A stretch of DNA of 64,000 nucleotides, taken from positions 4,241,501 to 4,305,500 of the forward strand of contig OW203744.1 of assembly GCA_934045075.1 (NCBI GenBank), read 5' to 3'. Under the pieces are notes generated by a model. That model was not told the DNA's origin. It saw nothing but the letters and a program-made list of their open reading frames with translations, and made no database searches. This document shows, piece after piece, positions 46,984-58,719 of this stretch. The position numbers were made by a program, and so were the translations under genes. How positions within the stretch are numbered: the stretch's first letter is position 1; each line of letters opens with the position of its first letter. Origin of the DNA: Yponomeuta sedellus (taxonomy: Eukaryota; Arthropoda; Insecta; Lepidoptera; Yponomeutidae).

Positions 46984-47892
46984 GTGCGTACACATTAACT
47001 TGACGCGTGAGAGAAATGGTAGCACTGATATGTTTAGTGTTACCATGTTAAATAAGAAATCATTCCCATTACTTGGGGAAAATAAAAGGATTGAGGGCTT
47101 GTTTTACCATCTTCCGATTAGTGTCCAAAAGCTTATTCACATGTTATGTCCTTGTTACTTGACATAAAGTAAAAGGGGGGCAAAACTTATGGCTTAGTCT
47201 ATACAATATATCTTATAAGTATGTACATTAAACAATGAGAAAAACTATCAAGGGTAAGAATAAAACGAAAGAATCGGATTAGTATTCATTGTCAAATTGT
47301 TCGCTTGTTAACCGCAAATGTTTTTTAAACGTGGTTGCATCTTCCGTTTTTACTTCTCGAATACAATTATTCGAAGCACCTAGTTGGTCACGCCTTAAAA
47401 TCCATTTACGCGTCCAAATTTGTCTTCTTTTTTTCCTGCTACTGTTGCAGCTCGACGATAAGACAACAGAGCGCGTTCAAAAATGAATAAAAATTCATAT
47501 CCACTAAAATGTGTGTAAACTACCATCCGACTGGCTTACACTTTTAGTTGACTAAGATGCGCTCGGTCCGAGTCTACTAAGACCGTGAAAACGTGGCTTT
47601 AGTAATTTCATGTAACTGGGCACCCTAAAAACGTACCTGTCATCGCGGGAACTCGAGTCCGAACTTGCTCCAAAGGAACAATCCGCTTTTTTTCAGCCTT
47701 TTTCCTCTCACCAAATGCATAAATCTGAAGGATTGTTTGTCTTTTTTGCACTTTTGGCCACTTTGGGCATCTTTAGAGCTCACACAAACGAATAATCCTC
47801 TAGTTAGTAACCGATCGTGCCGAAAGGAAGATGGCGACTGAGTAATCAGTGCTACCAATTCTCTCACGCGTCAAGTTAATGTGAACGCACAA
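46984..47892. mobile_element. 0.9-kb element with about 45-bp inverted ends
   Basis: gtgcgtacacattaacttga at the left pairs with tcaagttaatgtgaacgcac at the right. No transposase was recognised inside and no clear target duplication was found. Confidence 0.65.
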
Positions 47893-48499
47893 CAACTTCT
47901 ATTTCTAACTTCTGACTTCTGTGACCACAGAGAAAATAATCGCCACAGAATACACGGTTAGCCGACCATTGTTATGTGAGCGAAAATCAACGTTTTATAG
48001 TTCTGTGAAATCAACTGACGTTAATGACATTTGTTTTTTTTATGTAGGCAGACTATCTCTTCAAGCATGCTTTTATGACGTCACACACCACAAAATTTTG
48101 GAAAAATATTAAAAATAGCGATAATTAACAAAATTCAAAACTAACGAAATCAGTTTTTTGAAATGGTCCATATTATCGAAATGAATTAAAAAAAAACGTA
48201 CATCAAAAATAAGTAGAATGACCAATTTTACTAAGTAAATACTTAAGTAAATCTGTCACGCTCTTTGCTGAGAAATTCGAAGAGACAGCACTAGAGTGCG
48301 TTTCACATTATAGTTCCTTTCAAGAAATTCTTATCACCATGTAATAGTGATGACAAGAAATGACTATATTTGCTAAATCCAAGGGACTTATTTCGTGAAA
48401 CGCACTTTACAGTTGAGTATTTACTTTACTTAGGGCCAGTTTCTGTATGTAGAATTTTATTTAATTATTTCTATTTTGTCAACTCGGTCACAGTGTTAT

Positions 48500-48797
48500 A
48501 AATTGTACTTAATACAGAGAGTATTGTAAAGAGGTTCGAAATTTACTGATGCCGGAAAGTCGTATAACCTAACCTAACTGCAAAGTAGGTACTCGAGGCT
48601 GCAAGTGATGCAAATTACTTCAGCCAGATGTCGCTACCTGTAAATAATACAGAATATTGTAAAGAGGTTCGAAATTTCACTGATGCCGGGAAGTCGCCTA
48701 TTGGCTTAGTTGGGAGAGCGCTGGCACGATAAGCCAGTGATCGCGGGTACGAGTCTTGGCATGGGTGAAATTTTTAGCCTCTAAATAGGTTTTTAAA
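48500..48797 (+). mobile_element. Family A SINE with repeated 5' part
   Basis: Two copies of the gtaaagaggttcgaaattt segment precede one degenerate tRNA-like part (tgggagagcgctggcacgat) and the tail. Confidence 0.82.
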
Positions 48798-48949
48798 AAT
48801 GGAAATATACTTAATGAAAAGACTAAGGCTGACTTGCACCACTTCTTAAGCGTCACTTAAGTCGCCATTTAAATTGAATTTTGTATGAAGATTAGGAAAG
48901 TGGTGCAAGTCAGCCTTAGAGTGCCAAGAATAATATGTGTTTCGTTCAT

Positions 48950-49100
48950 TTCGGTATCAACCCTTGTATATCCCCACAGCTGGGGCAAGGCCTGGGTCTC
49001 TTCTGGGTTAGGCCATACTCCACCACGGGCGCCAAGTCCGGGTTGGTGGAGGATTGTAAGACAGCGGCGCGGGCCTTACTGTCAGAAGTCATCGAGCCGA
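48950..49100 (-). mobile_element. Family B SINE fragment
   Basis: The 3' part only: tatcaacccttgtatatccc through ggccttactgtcagaagtc. Confidence 0.7.
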
Positions 49101-49479
49101 GTTGGTTCATTTAAATCGTAATATTACGGTGATCTCTACGCTTCTATTCTCTATGCTTCTATCAATAATTTATCATTCAGACAGTCCGCTAGGTGTCATC
49201 GTTTTCACTGTGATAAAGCGAAGAACGTAACCCTCAGATTACTTAAACTGCCTCTGTGGTGTGTTTTAGAGGAATCGTGTTATTGTACATGAGACCGCAA
49301 GTCTTGCCTAACTTTATTATGTTGAAAACAAGTATTATACAAGCTACGCTTTTGACTTTATGGGTGTTTTATAAGTTATTTTAGTGTTAATCCGCACAGC
49401 CATTACGAAGTACAATAAAGGGGAACATCTATTCGCAATTAACAAATCGGTCGCACCGACGAAATTGTTTACAAAATGA

Positions 49480-49625
49480 CTGCCTCGTTGGTCTAGACAT
49501 TAAGGGGCTAGGCTGCCAAGAAAGGGGAGTGGATTCGATCCCTCTTGGGCCGCCATACAAGTGGCCTCAGTCTGGGTGTATTTTAATGTTTCTGACGTCC
49601 TTGCGTGGTTACCATAGCATTGGAA
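49480..49625 (+). mobile_element. Family F SINE
   Basis: The start gcctcgttggtctagacatt, the B box ggattcgatccct and the body cctcagtctgggtgtatttt are present. Confidence 0.8.
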
Positions 49626-50035
49626 GTGGTAATTCAGACAATACGAACATGCCGCTCTCTATGAAAAATTTAAAATTACTTGGTTTCTTTTTATACATCA
49701 CAAGCAGAGACATGACAGAAAAATATAAATATAAGGATCTCATAAAATATGACAGAAATTAAAATGGTTTTTAGACCCGTTACATAAATGTATAATAATA
49801 GTTTTCCGTAGGTGTATCTTAATATTAAGTAAATAAATTTTGATTTATGATGTATCGCTTGCAATAAAAAAATATTAAGTATTAGTATGTTATTAGATAT
49901 GTCGTTGTATTATTTATTGTGATTTATAACTTTATTGTTAAAAAGTAGGTACATGATAAAAACTATAAATTTTAAGACGCTTTAGCAATATTTGTTAACG
50001 CACATTTATGTAAACATTAAATCATCATTTTGTCA

Positions 50036-50590
50036 CGCATAGTAAGAAATTGTTAATTGTTGAGCGTAGTAGGGGATGGTTATGTTGTTGCGCGTAGTAG
50101 GTAATGATTGTTTTGTGCTTAGTAGGAAATGGGTATTTTGCTACGCGTAGTAGGTAATGGGTATTTATTGTGCATATTAGATACCGGTAATGATTTTGTT
50201 GGGCATAGTAGGAAATGATTTTGTTGGGCATATTGGGAAAATAATTTGTTGGGCATAGTGGGAAAAGATTTTGTTGGGCATAGTAGGCAATGATTTTGTT
50301 GAGCATAGTAGGAAAATATTTTGTTGGGCATAGTAGGAAATGATTTTGCTGGAAATAATGAGTAATTATTGTTTTGTTGCCCATAGAAGCAAAATGATTG
50401 TGCGCGTAGCAAAAATCGTTGTTGTGTTATACACGGTAGGAAATAGTTATTTTGATGTGGGTAGTAGGAAATAATAGTTTCGTTGCGCGTAGTAGGAAAA
50501 TGGTTGTATGGCGCAACAAAACGCAACTATATTAAAAACAACATTTTGTTGGTTGCACACACCCAACAAAACAACCATTTCCTACTACAT
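50036..50590. repeat. 25-30 bp minisatellite
   Basis: About 18 imperfect units of the form tttgttgggcatagtaggaaatga. The last stretch (50541-50588, aacaaccatttcctacta) is inverted relative to the array. The translated reading is an artefact of the repeat. Confidence 0.9.
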
Positions 50591-50882
50591 AGTAGACTTA
50601 CTAGGCTCAGCATTAACAGTTTGGGCTAATCAATATTAGGCGACGTCAATTATTAACTACGTGAGGTTTAAAGGAGTACTTGCAAAAGGTCACCAAATCA
50701 TATTTAACATCCGGGTACCAGGCGAAGGAGGGTTTCGAGCAATTTTTATACAATTATTATACTTGTACAATTTTTACTTAGACTGAAGAAATGAACAGTA
50801 TTCATATCTTCAGTTTAATTTGACAAATGTAAAGTTTCAGTACGTCAATAATGATTGAATTCCGTATCAACTTTGTAAGTCA

Positions 50883-51250
50883 TAGGCCGCCAGTTTCTCA
50901 ATTGAGAATTCACAAAATACTTAAAAATTAATGTAGGCATCAGTCATTAAGTCCAATTCACATTGGACTTAATGACTGTTCATTAAGTACAATGTTTTGT
51001 TCATTTTGTCCAATTCACACACACAAAAAAACCGTTTGGACGAACTTTTTAGATGTTTATAATTTTTCTTATAAATTTTTTTTCGAACACTAAGGGCGTG
51101 AATATGTTTTAATATCTCCCCTTTTTTTCTAGTTGCTCCACGATATTCTCTAAAAGTATACTGTCTTATATGTTTTGAAACCATCAAAAATGTTACAACC
51201 ATTTGAAAACATTCGTTTTATAAAAATTCTCAATTTAGAAATCGGTGGTA
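50883..51250. mobile_element. MITE with gtttctcaattgagaa ends
   Basis: Left end ggccgccagtttctcaattg, right end ctcaatttagaaatcggtgg; an inner palindrome of ccaattcacattgg. Confidence 0.6.
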
Positions 51251-51714
51251 AGAATGATACCGTTTTTTCTTACTGAAAAAAGTATTACAGAAATGTCACG
51301 CGGAGAAAAATATGTCCCCATTGATTCAGAGTGACTTTGAATCTCAGTAAGAGGGGAGAGGTCCGAATTTAACGACGTGTGGCCACGATTAGGAAAAATT
51401 AGTATGTTTGCGTTTTCAGATTCCGATAGATTAACTAATACAATAATTATGCATAGCTTTAAATCGATATTAATTTCGCTCTTGTGATATTCACTGTACA
51501 AACCGATTCGATTGTGTTTAAATAGATTAAGACAAATATGTATACATAATAGGTACCTGGGTACTTGTGTTATGTAGGTAATATGAATACGTTTAAGAGT
51601 AATATTGAAATAACGTTGAGATAACCTATAACTTGCCTTTTGAAAGTAATAAATTAAATAGTATTCAAATATTATTATTGGTTTCATTTAAATGATGATG
51701 TCATCCTCACCTTA

Positions 51715-51900
51715 ATTTGTGAAGTCATAGAATACCACTCGCAAAGTGAAGGAAAACATCGTGAGGAAACCCGTGTATCTGTGTTCAACTACCTCGGCGC
51801 TTGAAATTTCCAATCCGCGGTGGTAATTAGGCCCATGAGAGAAGGCCTGTGCCCAGAGTAGGACGTCTGACGACGGCGTCCTTAAGGGTTGGTAGGACTA
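51715..51900 (+). mobile_element. Lepidopteran SINE body fragment
   Basis: Contains gaaggaaaacatcgtgagga and ccaatccgcggtggtaatta, motifs typical of lepidopteran SINE bodies. A related fragment lies at 6930-7050. Confidence 0.55.
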
Positions 51901-52093
51901 CTGCGGTGGTGCACACACATGGGACTCGCGAGACCCAGCTTATGTGACCACGAGTCCGGACTCTTTTTTTTTAATGGGTATGATTTAAACTATCATCAAT
52001 TTATTAAGTTTTGAATGTTTTAAATAATAAGGTCTGTCCGTAAAATAATAGATCCGTCATCAAAGTGTAGTCGCCAAACAATATAAAATCAAT

Positions 52094-52249
52094 ACGTAAT
52101 ACAGAGAATAGTGTAGAGGTTCGAAATTTCACTGATGCCGGTGAGTCGCCCATTAGCTCAGTGGAAAGAGCGCTGGCACGGACAGCCAGAGGTCGCGGGT
52201 TCGAATCCCGGCATGGGTGGAATTTTTTGCCTCTAAAAAGGTTTTTAAA
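52094..52249 (+). mobile_element. Family A SINE with 14-bp target duplication
   Basis: The direct repeat aatataaaatcaat (52080-52093, 52250-52263) bounds a 156-bp copy. Confidence 0.93.
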
Positions 52250-52264
52250 AATATAAAATCAATC

Positions 52265-53035
52265 ACATAATAAATCACATATAATCATCGGGATATATTA
52301 TCATATCAAGTATCAAATAAATAGGTTTGTCCTGATAACTTTATAACCAAATTAAGGAAAAACGGTCATTAACAAAATGAAATGTGTAACGTAAAAAATC
52401 ATAAAGATCCAGAAAAAGAATGTTTTTGTACCATGAATTTAACTACTATTTTATATTAGGTACTTGTATACTGGTTGTACCTATTGTTGTTTCTAGGTAT
52501 ATCTACATCTGCGGTAGTTTTATTCACACCCTGTAAATATTCATTAATTTTGAATTATTAGTTAGATATTAGTAAGTAGTATGAATGTATTAGAATAATA
52601 AATGAAACACAGAATTACGTTTGACTTTTACGAAGCCAATTTAGATCCGCCCCTTTGAACATTTCTTCATATAATTAATGAACTGAACTATTAAATTGGT
52701 AACGAATAGTATTATTTAGAGAATTGATCGAAATAATTTTTGACTACTGTACTGATGACAAAATAACAAATAAAAACAAATCTCAATCTGCGGACGATAA
52801 TCGATTTATTTGATGACAGATCTACCTACTATTCTGAGTACGGAGCTTTTGGAACAAACCTATTATTTTGAGAACATTTTTTTATTCAATTGATGAACTA
52901 CGATTATATAGATAATCCATCTCTTTTTCTACGTAGGTACCTACATATTGACATTAATTTGGTAATTTGTTACCTGGCGAAATCTTTTATTTTCCTGAGA
53001 ATGAAAATATTTCGAGGCGATAGATCTATTAATTA
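52265..53035. other. AT-rich DNA without recognisable features
   Basis: I see no exon or classified repeat here. Confidence 0.6.
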
Positions 53036-53039
53036 GATG

Positions 53040-53260
53040 CTACAAGTTGATGATGTAGCGCTCGTGGCCTGTAGCGCTCGTGGCCTGTAGCGCTCGTGGC
53101 CTAGGCGAACCGAGTAATTGGAATCATCTGACAGTAAGGCCCGCCATTGTCTTACAATCCTCCACCAACCCGGACTTGGCCCCCGTGGTGGAGTATGGCC
53201 TAACCTTCCTGCGATGCAGGAAGAGACCCGTGCCCCAGCAGTGGGGACATACAAGGGTTA
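53040..53260 (+). mobile_element. Family B SINE, internally deleted
   Basis: Starts with three copies of an 18-bp gtagcgctcgtggcct unit (53055-53101), skips most of the 5S-like part, and continues with the body (cccggacttggcccccgtgg). Confidence 0.75.
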
Positions 53261-53332
53261 ATTGATAACGAAGTTAATGACAAATATAAATTTTGATTTC
53301 CCTTTTTTTATGTTACATTTTTCTTAGCGTGC

Positions 53333-53853
53333 CGATGGCAAGCCATCGCAGTGAAAGGATATGCCAATCAGCTGAACGGACTCGCTGATTGTTGCCCAGG
53401 CTGCGCCAGATGTACGGGCTCAGTGAGTGCGTCGTACCGAGGCTACTTTCATTCACCTTTTCTTACGGTTAGATTGGCCGCAGTGAAGTTAAATTACATG
53501 CACTTCAGTCTACTTTCATACACCTTTTCTTACGGTTAGATTGGCTGCAGTGAAGTTAAATTACATGCACTTTAGTACCTAAAGCCAATATCAATTTCTT
53601 GTACATAAGCCTAGAAGAGGTTGATTTGTCAGTACATGGAAGAGTAAGTAGGCTACGGACGGGTGTCTGTTGCAGTCAAGTCTTGCCAGGCATCTTCGAA
53701 ATCCCCCCACTGTGTTGTGAAGCGGGAGCGACATTACCTGCGTCTTCTTCAGCTATCATTCCAGCTATCAGGAGGAATTCCGGTAGCGGTTCAAGGCATA
53801 TTTCGGTCAATTTGTCGTTTAAGATACAATTAAAAGCGTTCCATAGTTTTTAT
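53333..53853 (+). other. Two possible exons of an unidentified gene
   Basis: After tttttcttag (53332) a frame reads CRWQAIAVKGYANQLNGLAD then CCPGCARCTG, with possible donors near 53430. After gttgcag (53695) another reads KSCQASSKSPHCVVKRERHY then LRLLQLSFQLSGGIPVAVQG, with stop TAA about 53832. The CCPxC motif resembles the end of VWC-type domains. No start exon was found, and the 62-bp duplication lies between; treat as speculative. Confidence 0.2.
53449..53574 (+). repeat. 62-bp direct duplication
   Basis: cttttcttacggttagattg through ttaaattacatgcactt occurs twice in tandem. Confidence 0.9.
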
Positions 53854-54135
53854 TAAGATTTATTCCAATAAATAAATACATTTTGTACATAGATCTTACG
53901 AGTAAAAGTAAACTACCGAGCAAAACATGCTTCATTTATCTACAAAAGCTTATCATATTGCACACTAAACGGTTTTCGATTTAATCTACATAAGTAAATA
54001 AATCTGAAGACAATATTTTTTTCTTTTTCAAATGTAACTTTTGTTAAGGTACCTTAAGTGCAGTGTAAGTGTACTGTCGACAGCGTGGACCTTTACATAT
54101 CTACACTGAAATAGTTGGACAATAATATAATAGTT

Positions 54136-54938
54136 TACCTGCATAGGTAGTACGACTACGCCAGTTTAACGTCAAAAATCGCGATTTTTCCAGAACATGA
54201 ACTGTCAAATAGTGACATTTTAGCGCCACAAATCGCGTGAGTCGTACCATCGTACTACTCGGGCAGCAGAGGTAGACGACGACGACAGTCGCGCGTTTTA
54301 ACGTCAAAAATTTATGTACCGCGATTTTTCGGTACATTAATTGTGTCACTTTATAGTAATAACTAGGGGGGCGAGCCCCCTGCGCGCTTACAGAACTTTT
54401 TTTGCCCGCTTCGCGGAGCTCGGCCTCCGGCCTCGCATGTTTGTCCCATTTCTCTGTTGAAAACTCAATTTTAGTACTGAAATCTCCATACAAAAATTTG
54501 TCATTTTCAATCATCAATATCTCGGCCGCCATCTTGAAATTCTAAGATGTCGGATTTTTCTCATATACCTAGGTCCTTTGGCAACGCGATGCCGCTTACG
54601 GCATATTTTTTTATTTTATTTTTCATATCTCTAGCATATGCCCAGTTGGCTACCGACTTCTACTTGTTAGCTAAATTAGAAACTAATCCAAAAATATGTA
54701 TATTAAACAAAATAAAAGCGCCACAAAACGCAAGCAATACGGCTTGAAACTTCTGACAGTAAGGCCCGCCACTGCCTTACAATTCTCCACCAACCCGGAC
54801 TTGTCCCCCGCGGTGGATTATGGCCTAACCTTCCTGCGATGCAGGAGGAGACCCGAGCCCCAGCAGTGGAGACGTACAAGGGTTGATATCAAAAACGCGT
54901 GACTCGCACCGGGTACTACCTATGCAGATGTGTCTACC
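54136..54938. mobile_element. Inverted-end element with nested SINE
   Basis: Ends tttacctgcataggtagtac and gtactacctatgcagatgtg. Inner motifs aaatcgcgtgagtcgtacca recur. A family B SINE is inserted at 54745. Confidence 0.6.
54745..54892 (+). mobile_element. Family B SINE, 5'-truncated
   Basis: Starts at cttgaaacttctgacagtaa and ends tacaagggttgatatc. It is nested in the inverted-end element at 54136. Confidence 0.75.
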
Positions 54939-55170
54939 TTTCTTTTCTTCAAATTAACATAATAAATTGAGACTAGCTAATTTTAGGAAACATCTTCTAA
55001 ACTAAATTAAATAGATCTGATTGCATCTAGATTTAATAACATAGTTATATAACCGCTGCAATTTCTTAATTGGCATTCATACTTCAGGAATGTTATTGAC
55101 ATTATGTCGACATATCAGATTATTTAGGGTATCGCTGTCCAGTCGACAGCATATCAACCTTCACACGCGT

Positions 55171-55535
55171 GCTTACACCACTGCGGACCCACCATACCAC
55201 TAGCCCTACCCCTGGTGGTAGGGTGGGTCCCAAACCATACCACCATTATGCCATCAAGTAATAGTGATGTGACACATTTTTAAAACAAAAGTTTTGTTTA
55301 CACTTATTACCATTTAATGTCAGCCAGTATACCTAATATTTAATTAAAGGAATATTGAACTTGAATTGCATGATAAGACTTACATTATTGCAACAAATAT
55401 ATAATAATAGTTGCGAAAAAAGTACCTAATCATAGATCATTCGCTACCCGTGTTACTGTGTTACTGTGGTATGGATTGGGACCCACCCTACCACCAGGGG
55501 TAGGGCGAGTGGTATGGTGGGTCCGCAGTGCTCTA
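55171..55535. mobile_element. hAT-like MITE with about 70-bp inverted ends
   Basis: Ends cactgcggacccaccatacc and ggtatggtgggtccgcagtg; the ends themselves hold the inner palindrome ctaccccTGGTGGTAGGG. The 8-bp flanks gcttacac and ctctacac agree only in part. Confidence 0.65.
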
Positions 55536-55673
55536 CACGGTTACTTACGGGTGATTTTGCAACTCTACATATATAGGTTGATCTGGGCCGTCTTTCATAA
55601 AACTAAAATTCATAAATAACTTCCACACAACACAATCACGTCTCCTGCGCCTAGATTATGTTACTAAGGGCTG

Positions 55674-55808
55674 ATTTTTCACTACTCAGATAACTTTTAT
55701 CTGAGGAATAAAAATGGCGGTTTGACATAATTTTCATACATAAGCTGTCAAACCGCCATATTTATTCCTCAGATAATAGTTATGACTATTGTAAAATCAG
55801 CCCTTAAT
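55674..55808. mobile_element. MITE with TA-flanked agggctgattt ends
   Basis: TA flanks, ends agggctgatttttcactact and gtaaaatcagccct, and the inner inverted pair tggcggtttgaca / tgtcaaaccgcca. It resembles Tc1/mariner-type MITEs. Confidence 0.7.
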
Positions 55809-55945
55809 AAAGTTACTAAATAACGGCACTGGTCCCATAATAGCATACCGTCTCATATGGTAACCAGGCAACGAAATAACATGGAAATACACCCACACAG
55901 ATTATTTAAACAATATAGTGTACGGCGGTCAGTAATTGGAATAAT

Positions 55946-56200
55946 TGTAGACTTTTAGTCCGGATCTACTTACGGGTGTTGTTATATCGGAAGAGCCCGA
56001 TTCGCAGAGCTTAATCATCATCTCACAACGAGACGAGCAACCGACGACGCGAGCTCCGTCTCTGCTCACCATGATTAAGCTCTGCGAATCGGAGCGAAAC
56101 CTGGTCGGACTCTTCCGATGTAACAACACCCGTAAGTAGATCCGGACTAAAAGTCTACAATGTGTTGTGCTTACGAAAGTTTTAGTTCAAAAATTCGAAT
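55946..56200 (+). mobile_element. Palindromic element, family P
   Basis: Arms gtagacttttagtccggatc with a partial deletion in the left arm; tail cttacgaaagttttagttca. A short gaataat motif flanks both sides. Confidence 0.85.
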
Positions 56201-56385
56201 AATCTTTGTATTCGGTGGACTAATCCACTTTAATTAAACTATCATAGTAAACCATGACTATTACATAATACTTTTTTTCGCTGGTTCAAAAATTTGAGTT
56301 TTGGACTTACGTGCTTTAGTCCACCCACCCAAGAATTGTAGTTATATGAAAATAACGTCCCGCTGTCGACTGCAACTAAATAAAC

Positions 56386-56524
56386 CCCCTTATTCATAAT
56401 GGTCCGCTAACTTAAAACAGCTGCTAAACAGTGTTGTTTTTCATTCGGACTTAGGTCAATAGAAGAAGACAGAGAGAGAATTAGCAATGCTTTAACTTAG
56501 CAGACTATTATGAATAAGGGGGTT
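56386..56524. mobile_element. MITE with cccttattcataat ends
   Basis: Ends cccccttattcataatggtc and ctattatgaataaggggg pair over about 30 bp. Confidence 0.7.
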
Positions 56525-56639
56525 AATGTTTTAATTAAATCATGGTGTTAGTACTACATTGGCACTTTATTAATCGACTTACATATTCAAACTACAATAA
56601 TGTGCAAGCATAAACGAAACACAATTTTTCCCGCGGGTG

Positions 56640-56825
56640 TCGGAAAAGGCGATTAAGGGACACAAACGGGGGGTGGGCAGCAGCGCCCCCTGCAGTACAA
56701 GTCCACCAAACTGCGATCCCCAACCCGCATGCCCAGCGTGGGGATTATGGGCATTACCACCTATGATAGCACAACGTGGCACTCTTTAGGGGAGGGCTAT
56801 GTCCAGCAGTGGACTAGTATAGCCT
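56640..56825 (-). repeat. Interspersed repeat, family C
   Basis: Minus-strand copy from ggagggctatgtccagcagt (right) to cgcgggtgtcggaaaaggcg (left). Confidence 0.75.
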
Positions 56826-56973
56826 GACGATGATGATAAACGATGTGGTTCCAACACAGAAGGTCTGCAAGAGAAACTGTCATTGTTAGCGGAACGTCAC
56901 AAATAAAGTATTTGTATTTATAACGTACACATGTCAAAAAGTCTGTTAGATAATAGAGTGGCAATTAAGCCCA

Positions 56974-57347
56974 ATGGCAATGAAGCGCTCGTGGCCTAGG
57001 CGAACCGAGTGATTGGAATCAATCACTTGGTTAAGCAACAACAGGCGCGGTCAGGTACGGGATGGGTGAGCGTCCCGTGACTACCGCTAGTGGCATTCTT
57101 CCGAGCGCTTCCGTGCTTCGCAAGGCACGCTAAGCCGTTGGTGCCGGCTGTCATATAATGGCAGTCGTCAAACCATGTCAGAGGCCTTATGGGCGTCTTG
57201 ATAACTTCTGACAGTAAGGCCCGGCACTGTCTTACAATCCTCCACCAACCCGGACTTGGCCCCCGTGGCGGAGTATGGCCTAACCTTCCTGCGATGCAGA
57301 AAGAGACCCGTGCCCCAGCAGTGGGGAACATACAAGGGTTGATAACG
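56974..57347 (+). mobile_element. Probable 5S-rRNA-derived SINE (family B), full copy
   Basis: An 11-bp direct repeat aattaagccca (56963-56973, 57348-57358) gives exact ends. The 5' part reads ttaagcaacaacaggcgcgg followed by atgggtgagcgtcccgtgac, which parallels the internal promoter of 5S rRNA (..ttaagcagcatcgggcgcgg..atgggggaccgcctggg). The rest is a conserved body (cttctgacagtaaggccc; ccaacccggacttggccc) ending gggttgataac. Confidence 0.7.
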
Positions 57348-57927
57348 AATTAAGCCCATACTCTCTTTTTGAGAGAAGGCCAATTTTTTTTCACATTTCC
57401 GACGTTTTACTAGCAAGTTATGTCGCCACTCTCGCCACCTTGTAATCCTAACAAACGTTTTACCTCGTGGACGTTCTGCTAACAATGACATTGTCCCTTA
57501 AGACCATCTCATTCAAGTCAAGAAAAAGAAAAAATAAATAAAAGAATATTCTTATCTTCTTATCTTAAATCGACTAGTGAATCGATAGTGAGTTCACAAT
57601 TAACAAGATTCGCTCAATGGACCTCCAGCTGTTGATCGAAACCGTTTTAAACCATATTGTATGGGAACAAATATCACATATTTCCGTCAAAAATTGTATC
57701 ATTTAGATAAAGAAATACGCGCCTTCAAAGCGTCTATAGCAAATGAATTGGCACTTAGAAAACTGCGACCTTCAAAATGAAGATTTTTGTTTAAAGATAC
57801 ATTTTAAGGAATAGTAGTTTTATTTATAAATATGAAGTTCCAATCAGCCGTTTTCAGCAAAAAATCACAAACCACTTCATAGATGGCGCTGCGTGCACAT
57901 ACAAAAACAAGGAGACGTCTTTATATT

Positions 57928-58145
57928 CTTTTTAATGCACTAACCCGTGCTAAGGACAATTAAAAAAAAAACAAAAAATTCCACCCATGCCGGGAATCGA
58001 ACCCGCGACCTCTGGCTAACCGTGCCAGCGCACTCCCACTGAGCTAATGGGCGACTCACCGGCATCAGTGAAATTTCGAACCTCTTTACAATACTCTCTG
58101 TATTACGTACAGGCAGCAACATCTGGCTGAAGTAATTTGCGTCAG
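57928..58145 (-). mobile_element. Family A SINE
   Basis: Minus-strand copy with its tail partly replaced by an A-rich stretch (57961-57977); the tRNA-like part and 5' flank are intact. Confidence 0.85.
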
Positions 58146-58199
58146 GGACAAGTCTGTTAAATTTTGCTCAGCTCATATTAATTTTGACAGCCGTATTCC

Positions 58200-58309
58200 A
58201 TTGGAGTCGCCCATTGGCTCAATTGGTAGAGCGCTGGCACGGATAGCCAGAGGTTGCGGGTTCGAATCCCGGCATGGGTGAAATTTTTAGCCTCTAAATA
58301 GGTTTTTAA
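58200..58309 (+). mobile_element. Family A SINE, minimal copy with 11-bp target duplication
   Basis: The direct repeat agccgtattcc (58189-58199, 58310-58320) bounds just the tRNA-like part and tail (110 bp). Confidence 0.93.
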
Positions 58310-58719
58310 AGCCGTATTCCGGTTCTTCTATGGCCACGCCTGTGAGCGCTATCTATGTATTGCTTTGAGAACTTGTGCTGAAAAAGGCCCATTAAGAGCT
58401 TTTTAACCAAATCGCTGTTCTATATAATTTAAATAATAGTAGGTAGTCTTATTTACAAATATGCAGTTCCTATCAGTAGCTCTTTAAAGAAATAATTTTT
58501 AAGCCTTAAAGAAAAAGTTTTAAAATAATGTGTCCATAACTCCATATGTTTCTTTTTAATAAGTCAGGTTGACACTTGACCCCAGTCACGCCTGATGGTA
58601 AGCGAGCTTAAAATAAAATCTCAATAGATTCAATAGACACCAAAGCATGCATTAGTGAGATCCTGATTTAAAGACAGCTTTGCTCCAACTCCATATTATT
58701 TAAATAAATAAGACTGAGG

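Noticed and set aside
50036..50526. CRISPR array or repeat protein at the 50-kb minisatellite
   Set aside because: There are no unique spacers, units are contiguous and imperfect, and the genome is eukaryotic; the translation simply mirrors the repeat.
51235..51687. 150-residue minus-strand open frame
   Set aside because: It overlaps a MITE end and has no recognisable domain; a chance open frame in AT-rich DNA is likelier.
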